Shown piece after piece: positions 54,766-64,000 of a DNA stretch of 64,000 nt. The notes below the pieces were generated by a model, which was not told the DNA's origin, did not search any database, and saw nothing but the letters and a program-made list of their open reading frames with translations. Position numbers and translations under genes: made by a program. Each line of letters opens with the position of its first letter. The first letter of the stretch is position 1. The DNA comes from Sphaerulina vaccinii. Lineage: Eukaryota > Ascomycota > Dothideomycetes > Mycosphaerellales > Mycosphaerellaceae. The stretch spans positions 1,860,001-1,924,000 of the forward strand of contig JAKUDP010000002.1 of the NCBI GenBank assembly GCA_022570795.1. Reading direction: 5' to 3'.

Positions 54766-55966
54766 TTAGTGTGTCTTCAGCCACTGCAATAGCTGCTGGA
54801 ACGCATCCTTCTGCTGCTCCTTAATCGACGCGTCCTCATAGTCGCCCAGCACAGCAAAGCCATGAGGCACACCAGGATACACCTTGACTTCATGCTCAAC
54901 ACTCTTCTCCTGCAGCTTTTTGACGCCAGCTTCTCGGACTTCGTCTGGAAACAGACTATCATCCTCAACTGCCACAATGGACAACGGCACTGTGCAATTC
55001 TCCAGCTCGCCGACTGTGATCTGCGTACCATGGGCGATGGCTCCAACCTTGATGGCCGGCCCTTTCTTGGCCATGCCTTCCTCTGCCTCCGCCTCAGGCG
55101 ATCGCTGTCCAGCTGCAACATCTGCGTATAGCTCGGAACCAAGGAGTAGCACGTATTTCGCGCCGAAGCAATAACCGACTGCATAGATACCACCTCCATG
55201 TGCGACTGCGTCTGCGAATTCCTCCTTGATGCCTTCTATGGCCTTTTGCAGGATCGGAAGGACCTTCTCTGGTGTGTGCCGAGCTAGCCACATATCGATC
55301 GTGAAGGACTTTGCGACAGAGGCGATACCTAGCTTGACTTGCTCCAGTATGCTTGGATTCTCCTCGGCTGGTGTGGTTATTGTGTGTGATACTGAGGTCG
55401 CAGGATCCCCAGCGAATCTATGATTTGATGAGCCATGAGTCTCCTGATGTCATGCGAAGAACCTACTGATCTGGCATGGCCACAAGAAAGCCTTCTGCCG
55501 CAAATTTGTCCGCTTGGATGTGGTTGTTGGCAGAGTGTATGCCGGTGCCGCCTGTCAACAGCAGAAGCAGTTTCGAGGGCGAGTGCGGGTAGTCGGCCGG
55601 TTTGGCAATATACGTCTCGACATCGTTGAACTTTGCGATTTCCTGGTCACTTCTCAGCTCTTGTTCATGTCTTCCTTGCTTGGAGAGATCATGATCGTAC
55701 GCCAGTGGGTTGTTCGCCAGACGCTGCACCTCATCAGCTCTTGCTCTTACTCATATCAGAATCGTGATCGGAAGAATTACGCGTTGGACGATCGGTCGTG
55801 CAGTGTTCCTACGACTGTTCAGCATACGTTCATCTAGCTTCGAACTCTAGTAACAACATACTCCTAAGCTCGCAGCGCCCTGGTCTGGCTTGCTATCGCC
55901 AGGTATGGGACTCGTCTCCAGCGCGTCGCTCTCTGGTGCGCGTGTTGCTAGCTCTTCGTCTGCCAT
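54766..55966 (-). CDS. Dienelactone-hydrolase-family protein with two candidate first exons
   Basis: Main exons are 55723-55467 and 55417-54766 (intron 49 bp, phase 2). Two first exons can splice in phase 0 to the acceptor at 55723. One is 55966-55862 (MADEELATRAPESDALETSP), with a good start context and a GTATGT donor; the other is 55825-55781 (MLNSRRNTARPIVQR), Arg-rich and presequence-like, with a weaker GTAATT donor. Lengths would be 337 or 317 residues. The hydrolase core has LLLLLTGGTGIHSANNHIQA, FLVAMPDQFAGDP, the nucleophile Cys in VGYCFGAKYVLLLGS, the acid in VEDDSLFPDEV and the His in YPGVPHGFAVLGD. Dienelactone hydrolases open lactone rings in aromatic degradation; fungal members often have unknown esterase substrates. 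The catalytic triad is complete. Confidence 0.82.
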
Positions 55967-56931
55967 CTTTGTCGCTTGTTGTCGGGGCTCTGAAGAAGAC
56001 GTTGACGTTGCTAAACGACGCGCCAGGCCAGGCATGTGAACATGAAGTGGGGCTGGGCTGGTCCAAGTCATTGGTATGTGACTGCCGCACGCTAGCTCAT
56101 GATCCCTGTAGGTGCAGAAAGGGCGACGAACAGGCGCGTTGTGGGCGAAGATCGTCGACATCCTCCTTTCATACTCATTCTCTGCATCTCATCACAAGAG
56201 TTGAAGTGCTTTATCTCAGCCTAGGGTGATCACGCAAACATCATCAAATCGTTGACTTGGCAGCGTCACGACTACAGCCAGATGCACGTTCTGGCATAGC
56301 AGAGGTATTCGCATGGCAGTTCTCAACGCGGTGCATTGTACCGGACGTGTGAAGCGCTGACGTTGTGCTAGTTGTGCTAGGCGCTGAGACATGAAATGAA
56401 CACAGAAGGACGAAACAGCGCTTCTCAAGATGTCTAGATGAACGAATCTGCTCAGGTTGAGTACAGATAACCCTATGCCCCAAGAAAGCTTCCACAATCC
56501 GTCGCTCTGTGAACGTTAAGCACATTGACCTGAGTAGGTGAATCTTCCATAATGAAGACACGGCATATTGGACGATGCCGTGAGCATCGCAGACTCTGCT
56601 CACAATAGCGTGTTGCAGGCACTCGCGTCGTACCGCATGACGCGTAGCAACAGCTTCTGTGAGAGCAGCTGCACCTTGTGGACGCGGTTGCGGTTCAACA
56701 GTACCAATGGATCCAAAACCGAACAGTGAACGACACATGTCAAGACAATCGAACAGATCGCTCACTAGCCCATCGTTCACCTGGGGCTCTGCACTGTGAC
56801 TCCACGCCACAACTCACAATTGCAACTGTCTCAGATTTAACAACCTTGCAAACAATCCTAAGCAATCATCAATCATCTACCGCCTCACATGCTCGGACAC
56901 CAGCATTGGCAGAACCTTCGATATCAGCGCA
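55967..56931. other. Divergent intergenic region
   Basis: About 960 bp between the hydrolase and a plus-strand gene, so it carries both promoters. Frames on the minus strand (56244-56810) are unsupported. Confidence 0.4.
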
Positions 56932-57714
56932 ATGTCGGCTAGCTACGAGGCCAGATGTCGCGAGACCGTCGCGGCACACTTCAATTGGTATGAAGTACAG
57001 GACGATCCGCTCTCGTGCCAGAAAATCAGTAACCTATTCGCATATCACCGCTTAGACAACATCGCCACTCCAGCAAGGGTCGCTTTGTGCGCACGTCTTC
57101 ACTTACTGGATGCATGGGGCAACACTACTTGCACTTTCGGAGAGACTGAACGCTGCTATGCGCTTTTGGATACAGATGACGCGGTAACTATGTGCAACAA
57201 GGTTGGAGAATTCTGCTTCGAAGCAGAGGATCCCCTTGTCGATACCAGATCCTTGTTTTTCGAGCTTTCCAAACTTTTGTGGAAGTCACACTGCAAGGCT
57301 CACCGGGTTGTGGCGCATAAGGACGCAATAGCAAGGAAGACAGAGTACTATTTTCCATTTGTACTGCAGTGGAGGAAGGAGGTTTTATGGCTCTCCCTAC
57401 TTGCATCACCCGAGCATGAAAGGGCGAAGCTCTCGAAGCTTAGTGTCCTGATGCCAAAGTCTGCGAATAGTCGACTTGTGACGAGAAAGAGAGATAGCGT
57501 GATGGGCGCAAAAGACATGAACTCAGAAAAGTTGGCGGCGCCAAACGATGACCATGGTTACCACGCGACAGTATCGATGTCTTCTGAACACGATCGGCAG
57601 GAGCATGACAAAGTCTCACTTCATTCCACTGGAAGTAGAAATGAGAAGCAGAAGCGTCACTGGCTACCGTTCAGCGGTAACGTGGAAAACGAAACCAGGA
57701 TGGAGATTGACTGA
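56932..57714 (+). CDS. Uncharacterised protein
   Basis: Single open frame of 260 codons from ATG 56932. It begins MSASYEARCRETVAAHFNWY and contains YHRLDNIATPARVALCARLH, VGEFCFEAEDPLVDTRSLFF, ELSKLLWKSHCKAHRVVAHK and YYFPFVLQWRKEVLWLSLLA, all helix-like with regular hydrophobic spacing. It then turns into a polar, probably disordered tail. No signal peptide or membrane segment is seen. The family is not recognised. It may be the first part of a longer gene continuing into the next entry, although no intron joining them was found. Confidence 0.5.
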   Translation: MSASYEARCRETVAAHFNWYEVQDDPLSCQKISNLFAYHRLDNIATPARVALCARLHLLDAWGNTTCTFGETERCYALLDTDDAVTMCNKVGEFCFEAEDPLVDTRSLFFELSKLLWKSHCKAHRVVAHKDAIARKTEYYFPFVLQWRKEVLWLSLLASPEHERAKLSKLSVLMPKSANSRLVTRKRDSVMGAKDMNSEKLAAPNDDHGYHATVSMSSEHDRQEHDKVSLHSTGSRNEKQKRHWLPFSGNVENETRMEID

Positions 57715-57775
57715 GGGCGGACAGTCGACTACTATTTCTCGTGTCGTCGAGCTGCAGCCAAATTTTTCGAAATCT

Positions 57776-58796
57776 ATGTCAGCAATTGATTCAGAACACA
57801 ACGCAACCTCCGCTTTCGACACGAGCGACGCATTGCGAATGATCCTAATCAAGGGAGGCAAGTCACTGTGGTCTGCAAGACTGATGGACATATGCTCTCA
57901 CCAAGGCCTTGTGTCGAGTCAATTCACTCAAGTCTTGCCAGGCTTGGCAGAGGGCAGTGAAGAGAAGATCGCGTTGTGCGTTAGCTGAGAATATCGAGAC
58001 TTTGGGCATTGGATGTAAGTTGGCCATTTACTCATCTCAAAGCTCACTTCATTGCATACCACTATCATTTCTTGCCTCCCTAGACGTGCTTCATGAAGCG
58101 ACAATGAGGTTCCGCACGACGATCAGGAGCATTGACAGTGTATATCTACATGCGAACATCACATTTTGCAGCTATGGAGTCCTCCAGGCTCACACACACC
58201 AAGGTCTCTGCACCCCTATAGCAGACACATCCTCAGAAAGCGTTATCACCGTGTTGCACCATGCTGATGCCAACGACCATATCACGGGCTCAGATAACGC
58301 CAGTCTCCATGTCTCAGCACCCACACAACGAACCAATCCAGTCCCGAACAACGGCACACCAGGAACCACCCTCCTTAGCAGTCAGGAAACGACCACTGTT
58401 CGTCGTTTCTTTCACGCATCAACACATTACAAGTCCGGGAAATCCATCCGCATCCCAACACTCCTACCGTCTCCTGCCTTCTCACCTCGCTACGTCGACT
58501 GGGATCTTGTCATGTCCCATCAAGCCTGCAACGAAACAACACTCTGGTCTTTCATCCTCTGGACCCATCTACACATTGATATCCGTGAATACGTTGCCGG
58601 ACTTGCAACTCCTGTCAGACGTCCTCGCGTGCCAAGAAAAGAGTTGTGTAGACGTGCTTATGCCAATACTCTGGCAACGAGACTCAGCAGTGGCATCTGG
58701 TGGGTCGAAGGCGACGTTAGTGGTGGTATTAAAGACACGATTATTGACGAGCTGAATAGGAAGTTGGGTGGGATGCGGAAGAGGTGGGAATGCTGA
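57776..58796 (+). CDS. Uncharacterised coding-like segment with a frame discontinuity
   Basis: From ATG 57776 a frame reads SDALRMILIKGGKSLWSARL and VSSQFTQVLPGLAEGSEEKI, ending at 57988. The next frame begins to look coding at the same place (ALAENIETLGIG), splices with GTAAGT at 58015 to CCCTAG at 58083 in phase 1 and continues YVLHEATMRFRTTIRS to a stop at 58796. The end reads WSFILWTHLHIDIREYVAGL and KDTIIDELNRKLGGMRKRW. A small indel near 57980 would join the frames. Either the allele is broken or the two parts are unrelated. No domain is recognised. Confidence 0.35.
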
Positions 58797-59154
58797 GTAC
58801 GATGAGCTAGTGCGCAAAGAAGACCTATGCTGAGCGTGGAGCCATGAGGACTTCGAGTATCGATTTTGAGACAGGTGGATGAATTTAGCGTTCAGAGATA
58901 TGACTGGTGGATTCCTACGCAGCTCGATCTCGAAGCATCTTCGATCGAAATGTGCAGCAGGATTCTTATGAGTAATATCTCTGTGTGTAAGTCGTACGGC
59001 ATATGTGATCAAGCTATAGCGTCCACGCAGCTACACTCGCAGCATGCTAGCTCTATGCTCCGATATGCTGCACCGTCGTGCCATCAGCACCATTACTGAG
59101 CCTTCGCGTTCCCTCGATGCTCCAGACTCGCAGCACGACCGCATCAGACGGATC
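58797..59154. other. Convergent intergenic region
   Basis: About 360 bp between converging genes; nothing seen. Confidence 0.35.
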
Positions 59155-60935
59155 CTATCTGTATTCATCATCATCCTCAGACTCGGTGGCCGACTCCGCC
59201 TCCTCACTGTCGTCCTCATTATCCTCATTGTAGTCGATCGCATGCTCGGGATTTGCCACAATGGCTGATATGCGAGCAGATCGTCTGGTCCCTGCACTGC
59301 TGACTGCGGTGGCTTGCTGTGCCACTAGCTGCTCTTCATCCTCTTCCACAACTTCTCCATCTTGGTCTTCGTCTTCCTGCTCAATCCCAGCCTCCTTCTC
59401 GTCTGGCATCTCCGGAAAGTCATCCCATGTGTGCCACTTGTTGTTCTCGAACAGCCCATGGTTGACTTTACCGGTCTGTGCCTCGAGTAGTGCCTTGTTG
59501 AAATGGTTTAGTGCGGCCGCAAGCTTTACAACATGGTAGCTGCGGGACTGAGGCTCGAAATTCGGATATCCCTTGTCCTTCTGTATCTTCCTGTGCGCTT
59601 CCTTGAGGTCACTGTCGACGACCGCGATGTCTTTCAGCCCGCGTAGGCTGGAAAGCACCTTGAGTCCAGGTATGATCCCAGGATTGGCGCCGTCCATGTT
59701 CCATCCACCTCCCCAAGCTCTGGTACGAATTTTGTCGTCCAGAGTGCCATTCATGTCGATACGCAGCCGGCGCAACCCAGTGAGCTCTCGTAAAAGCGGG
59801 AATAGGACATCTGCGAGTTGGATCCCGCCACGCTTCGTATTGTCGTAGTGTATAGTGACATCTCTGATGACTTTCCGACGCAAGTGGCTGATATCCACGA
59901 AGAAAGCAGCGAACTGGGTAGGATAATAGAAGACCAATGGGTTTTCGGAGTAGATCCCAATGGCTTCGTCACGAATCTGCTTGTTGACCGCGAGCAGACA
60001 AAGGGCTGACTCTTGGGTGACACCAGGGATCTTCTTTCTGGCATTGCCCATCGTGCTTGGTCGTTTCTTCGAAGGGTGTATTGGTCCATCAACCTGCAGC
60101 AGCATTTCGTATATCCAGTTTCGCAGCTCTGCCGGAAGACCAAGGAAGTCAAAGTATGTAGCCTTGACCGCACTGTTGGACTGTTAGCTGTTTTGTCTTC
60201 AATGTATGTGCGGTGACTATACCGAGTCTTCTTCTTCGTCTTCTTGCCTTTTCTCTTTGTCGTTGCAGTCTTCTTAACTTTGTCCTTGACGACTACCGGG
60301 GCGGTGATCCTTGGCAAGACCTGTGTCCGCAGAATGCCATCGCGAATCGCTCCGCCAACTTTCTGGTTATCGTCATCCTTGCGCCTCAAGAACCTCAACG
60401 TAGGAATACCCTTCAAAGTCAAAAGAGCGCTCATGCCTGGGAAACGGTAGATAGCCAGCTGCTCTTGAGCGGTGTATGTTGATTTCACGCGTGGATAACT
60501 CTGACGAGTGTCTCGCTTGCACAAGCCCGCATGTACCATGCTTCGCTCATCTAATTTGATGCTGAGCTCCTCCAGGCCCTTCAGTCTGCCGATCACCTCG
60601 ATCCTGTGGCCAGCATAAGAAGACTGCGGATTCCAGTCTACGGTGATCTTGCGGATTAGTTTGAGCTGCTCGGGATTCAGACCAGCTATAAGAGGCCAGA
60701 CGTTGAGATTCTCGAACGTGAAGTGGTTTTCGCCGTAGTATATCTTTACCGCCTCATGTTCTACCCTGTCCGACACCTGAAGCAATGCGGGAAGCTGCTT
60801 GGAGCGCCAATCGTAGGTCTGTTGCCATTGACACATTCGCCGATGCTTCGTTTCGTCCACTGGTTCAGGGAAGACGAGGTGCATACGGTAAATCTTGTCG
60901 CGAACCTTGCGAGGCAGATCCCAGAAGTCCGGCAT
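59155..60935 (-). CDS. Protein with two tandem LPxELR (2EXR/F-box-like) domains
   Basis: Two exons, 60935-60223 and 60172-59155, with a 50-bp intron (GTATAG..CAACAG) in phase 2; 576 residues. Residues 1-200 start MPDFWDLPRKVRDKIYRMHL and contain LPALLQVSDRVEHEAVKIYY and NPEQLKLIRKITVDW. A Lys-rich linker (KKTATTKRKGKKTKKKT) follows. Directly after the splice the same pattern starts again: YFDFLGLPAELRNWIYEMLL, LCLLAVNKQIRDEAIGIYSE and HLRRKVIRDVTIHYD. The C-terminus is strongly acidic. The pattern (LPxELRxxIY, xxLLxVxxxIRxEA) is common in a very large Dothideomycete family of unknown function related to F-box-like proteins. The second domain begins upstream of its first Met, which supports one spliced gene rather than two. 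Confidence 0.75.
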
Positions 60936-61406
60936 GTTGAGATTGGTGTACTGGTGTCAGTGTTGTAGTCGATGTTGATAGTGCTAGGTCGAAGACAGAA
61001 GCCGAACGTGACTTTGAGGTCGCGTCTGCCTGGCGTAGCTTCACTTCTGGAAGGAACGCCAAACTTCACGCGCTCCTGTATCAGAGCTGCACGAGCGACC
61101 GCACCGAGATACTCGAACGTTTTGTTTTCATTTGCGTTGAATAGATAGATGCACGACACCGTGATCCGAGGAGGGAGTTGTGGAAGTCCTGCAAAGAAGC
61201 TCCAGTGCTTGAAGCTTCGTGGAACTGAAGTGGAAAGTTTGTGTCGGCTTGTGTCGGACTTCCAGGCTCGATATCGTCGCCATCGCTGTCGTCAAGGTGA
61301 GATAGGCTGCGGTCTACCAGACGTTCTATTCCATGTTAAGCACTCTCGATACATACTCTATCTCTTTGACATCTATCACAGACGCAAGAAAGTCTCGCTT
61401 CCACGC
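60936..61406. other. Intergenic region
   Basis: About 470 bp. A minus-strand frame from 61159 (MSCIYLFNANENKTFEYLGA) overlaps the start of the two-domain gene in another frame. It has a coding-like look but no splice route was found. Confidence 0.4.
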
Positions 61407-63297
61407 TTAGTCGGACTCATCATCAGAGTAGGCACCGTTCTTCTGCAGAACCCGCTCAATACCATTCATACCTTGCTCCAGCACAGACAGTATCGGTCCG
61501 TACGAGATTCGCACGTAGTGATGACATGGACTGTCGAACAGGTCACGTCTCCTGGCTGGGTTAAGATCGAAGAAGATCCCTAGACACGGGAGAATTAGTA
61601 GTTGAACAAGCTACTGTCGCACACTTTCTCTTACCTGGCACGACAATGACCTTCTCCTTAAGGCAGGCCTGGAAAAAGTTCAATCCATCGTTGATGGCGT
61701 GTGGAAGATGCTCGAGGTTCAGCCAGAGGTAGAATGTGCTGTCTGGAGTGTATGACAGCTTGAAGCCCATCTTTTGGAGGCGGCCAACCACATAGTCCCT
61801 GCGATTTGTGAGAATTCAACACCATCGTTCCCTTCAAATGGGTTATGCTCACCGCTTCATACGAAAGTGAGATTGAAGTGCTTTCATCTCATGGCGGACA
61901 TTGTCGGGATCCAGCATAGGTACTGCAGCCTCCTGGAAAGGCACATTGGTGCCGCCATCCAGATATGAACCACAGCTGCCCAACGCCTTCGTGAACTCCT
62001 TTGGTCCTAGGATCCACGCCACTCGCCAACCAGGAAGCCGAAAGCGCTTGGTCAGGCCATCAATGATCAGTACGCCATCTTCGTCAACGTCTTCAACATT
62101 GTCTGCAGCCGAGACCACAGAGCCATCGCAATCAGTAGTATAGTTGTAACCACTGTAAAATTCGTCCATGATGAGCGTGGCACGATCACGACACAGATCT
62201 TGAATTTCTGCCAGTTCACCCTTGGCGATCATCTTGCCGGTGGGGTTACGTGGGTTGGAGGTGACTGCGAGCACTGTTAGCAGCAACACAGAACAAGTTC
62301 TAGCAAGAGTGTACTCACGAATGACTGATGTGCCACGCGAAATCTCATCCTCAATCTTCTCTGAGTGGATCTGGTAGTTGTCATTCTTGTTCAATGGAAT
62401 CGGCAGAGGAGTGAAGTTCTTGACTAAAGCATATGTTAGCAAGCATACCACATACAAGTGGTAACATTCTTGAACGCACAAAGAGACAACATCTCGTTGT
62501 ATGCCGTGTAATCTGGGATGAAGAAGCCCAGGTAGGCGTTTCCAAGGATGGCCGCAATTCTGATCAAGCCAGCTCGTCCTCCTGGGACAATGCACACGTT
62601 CTCCCAAGTGTACTGCGAGGCCTTTCCTTTGCGATGATGCTCATTGTAGAGCTTAGCAACAGCCTCACGCAGCGGCTTGATACCAGCAGTGGGTCCATAC
62701 TCGCGTCCAGTCATGGAGATATCGATAGTCTGTGGCCTCTTAAAGCAACCTTCGATCTCGTCGTCTACCTCTGGGGCACCTTGTCCGAGATTGGCCCACG
62801 ACGTAGGATCATCAGCAAAGCCATGCTCATACGCTCGCTCTGTGCACCAGATCACGCCTGTCGAGGCACGCGAAGGGTCTAGCCCGGCGTGAGGCTATTT
62901 CGATGAGCATATACCCTCGAAGATTGGAGAATCCACACTTACCTTGTGACCTTCGTGGGCTTGACGGAACTGCAAATGGATGGCAGAGTTGATCTCTGAA
63001 ATGAATGTGTCAGCGAATAGCACGAGCTGATGCTTGAACACAGCATCTACATCTGCATCTTTGACGTGGTATTCCCTCTTCCCGCCTGGTCGCCAATCGG
63101 TACCCCGCGGAAAGCATTTCGGTTCGACATCTGACAATGCATGATATGCTTGCATCGTCTTGACATCGTCTTGACATACCTTCCATACTTGGCCCTTGGG
63201 CGGTAGAAAAGCGACGTGCCTTTGTCGTGGTTGGCTTATGCCCCTCGGCTGGAGGGTGCTCACCCTGGTTGCCTCCTCTGAAAGCTATTCCAGACAT
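61407..63297 (-). CDS. Class I/II PLP-dependent aminotransferase
   Basis: Seven exons, 63297-63180, 63130-62943, 62894-62480, 62423-62319, 62264-61853, 61798-61635 and 61579-61407, with introns of 48-56 bp, all in matching phases; 524 residues. An unusual N-terminal extension of about 120 residues (PKCFPRGTDWRPGGKREYHV, LFADTFISEINSAIHLQFRQ) precedes the fold-type I core. The core has VIWCTERAYEHGFADDPTSW, EYGPTAGIKPLREAVAKLYN, VPGGRAGLIRIAA, SNPRNPTGK, MDEFYSGYNY with the cofactor Asp/Tyr region, and the Schiff-base Lys in IIDGLTKRFRLPGWRVAWIL. The end reads KEKVIVVPGIFFDLNP and YVRISYGP. The NPRNPTG and TKRFRLPGWR motifs place it with aspartate/ACC-synthase-like aminotransferases; the substrate is unknown. 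All core residues are present. Confidence 0.92.
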
Positions 63298-64000
63298 CTT
63301 GTCGAATCTGGAGATGTTTTACAGCTGTGATTATTCTCAAAGATTGGGAGCCAGTTTTGAAGAGGTTGAAAACGTGGTCAGACGCATCGCACAAAGTCTT
63401 GGCTAAGAAAGGCGCGAAAGTTGCGCAGGGCCACGCACACCACGCGTTCCGTCCTCAGCCCCCGCGAGGTGTTGTGAGCTGAAATCACGCAGGAACTCAG
63501 TCCTCTGACCGCTATTGGGCTCGCATGTTTCGTAAGCAGGGAAGAAGCACGGCTGACGGAGTCCCAAACACTTAATCATGCCACGTTGTTCCAGTTGGCC
63601 TCATCTACTGCAGTTGGACTGCCATCCTGATGGAAAATAGTCTCGGATACAACGCGCTCTTCTTTGAGTCTGAGGCATTCGAGGCTGGTCTACGTCGCGG
63701 TGACGAAGTAGGGCCGCCATGAAGGTCAAGTGTATGTATGGGGTAGGACCGGAGGCCTGACATCGCGATGTCATTGGAAAGTGGTTGGCGTGTGCACCGC
63801 GGAAGTGACATCGATATCGACATTCTTTGTTGTGAGGTGTACCGTGTTACATGAGCAGCAACACAGCAAGAATCGCCCAAGTGTACCAGGAACAGCGTGA
63901 TGATGTCGTCCACATCTTGGCCAAGATGATTTTGCTTGGTATTTGATTGACAGCACATGAAGACATCGGGTCTTCTCCCCTGATCGCCGGCATCGCCAAT
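63298..64000. other. Promoter region of the aminotransferase and right window edge
   Basis: About 700 bp with short frames only; no gene could be supported up to the edge. Confidence 0.4.

Overview
The window is a piece of a filamentous ascomycete genome (Pezizomycotina, most likely Dothideomycetes). The basis is gene content (DUF8035 protein, RIO1, OMA1, Pfa5-like DHHC enzyme, Zn2Cys6 regulators, small secreted cysteine-rich proteins, a reducing-PKS-type reductase domain), introns of about 45-70 bp with GT..AG ends, and one AT-rich block that looks mutated by RIP (repeat-induced point mutation). No species can be named. Exon coordinates were worked out by eye from splice signals and reading-frame continuity.

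Layout. 1-11.2 kb: OMA1-type mitochondrial peptidase (cut by the window edge), a 5'-truncated K+/H+ antiporter, an uncharacterised multi-exon gene with a frame break, a small secreted Cys-rich protein, a steryl-ester-type lipase, a secreted protein of unknown function and a small membrane protein. 11-24 kb: a gene-poor stretch, then the arginine/aspartate-rich DUF8035 protein, a RING protein with a C-terminal hydrophobic segment, a 129-residue cysteine-rich secreted protein, a small zinc-binding-type protein and a DHHC palmitoyltransferase. 24-39.5 kb: a Zn2Cys6 regulator and an NTF2-like protein, followed by a decaying block: a heme-thiolate peroxygenase-like pseudogene, a broken secreted/GPI-type glycoprotein, and remnants of a polyketide-type cluster (a Zn2Cys6 fragment overlapping a terminal thioester-reductase domain). 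Between these lie a SUKH-like gene and an intact mitochondrial-type protein.

39.5-49.6 kb: one strongly AT-rich, TpA-rich block of about 10 kb. It is bounded by imperfect inverted repeats of about 52 bp whose differences are mostly transitions. Inside are a RecQ-like helicase reading frame broken by TAG/TAA codons, a 73-bp tandem repeat, a second long broken frame and a 249-bp tandem duplication. I read it as a large TIR-bounded DNA transposon inactivated by RIP; it is the most unusual object here.

49.6-64 kb: housekeeping sequence resumes with RIO1 kinase, a small basic/acidic protein, a dienelactone-hydrolase-family protein with two candidate first exons, uncharacterised genes, a protein with two tandem LPxELR-type domains, and a seven-exon class I/II aminotransferase.

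The genes do not form one pathway. The clearest functional grouping is the broken regulator/reductase pair at 35.4-37.3 kb. Broken genes concentrate in the 15 kb left of the transposon. The promoters of two mitochondrial-type genes 32 kb apart share a 66-bp block.
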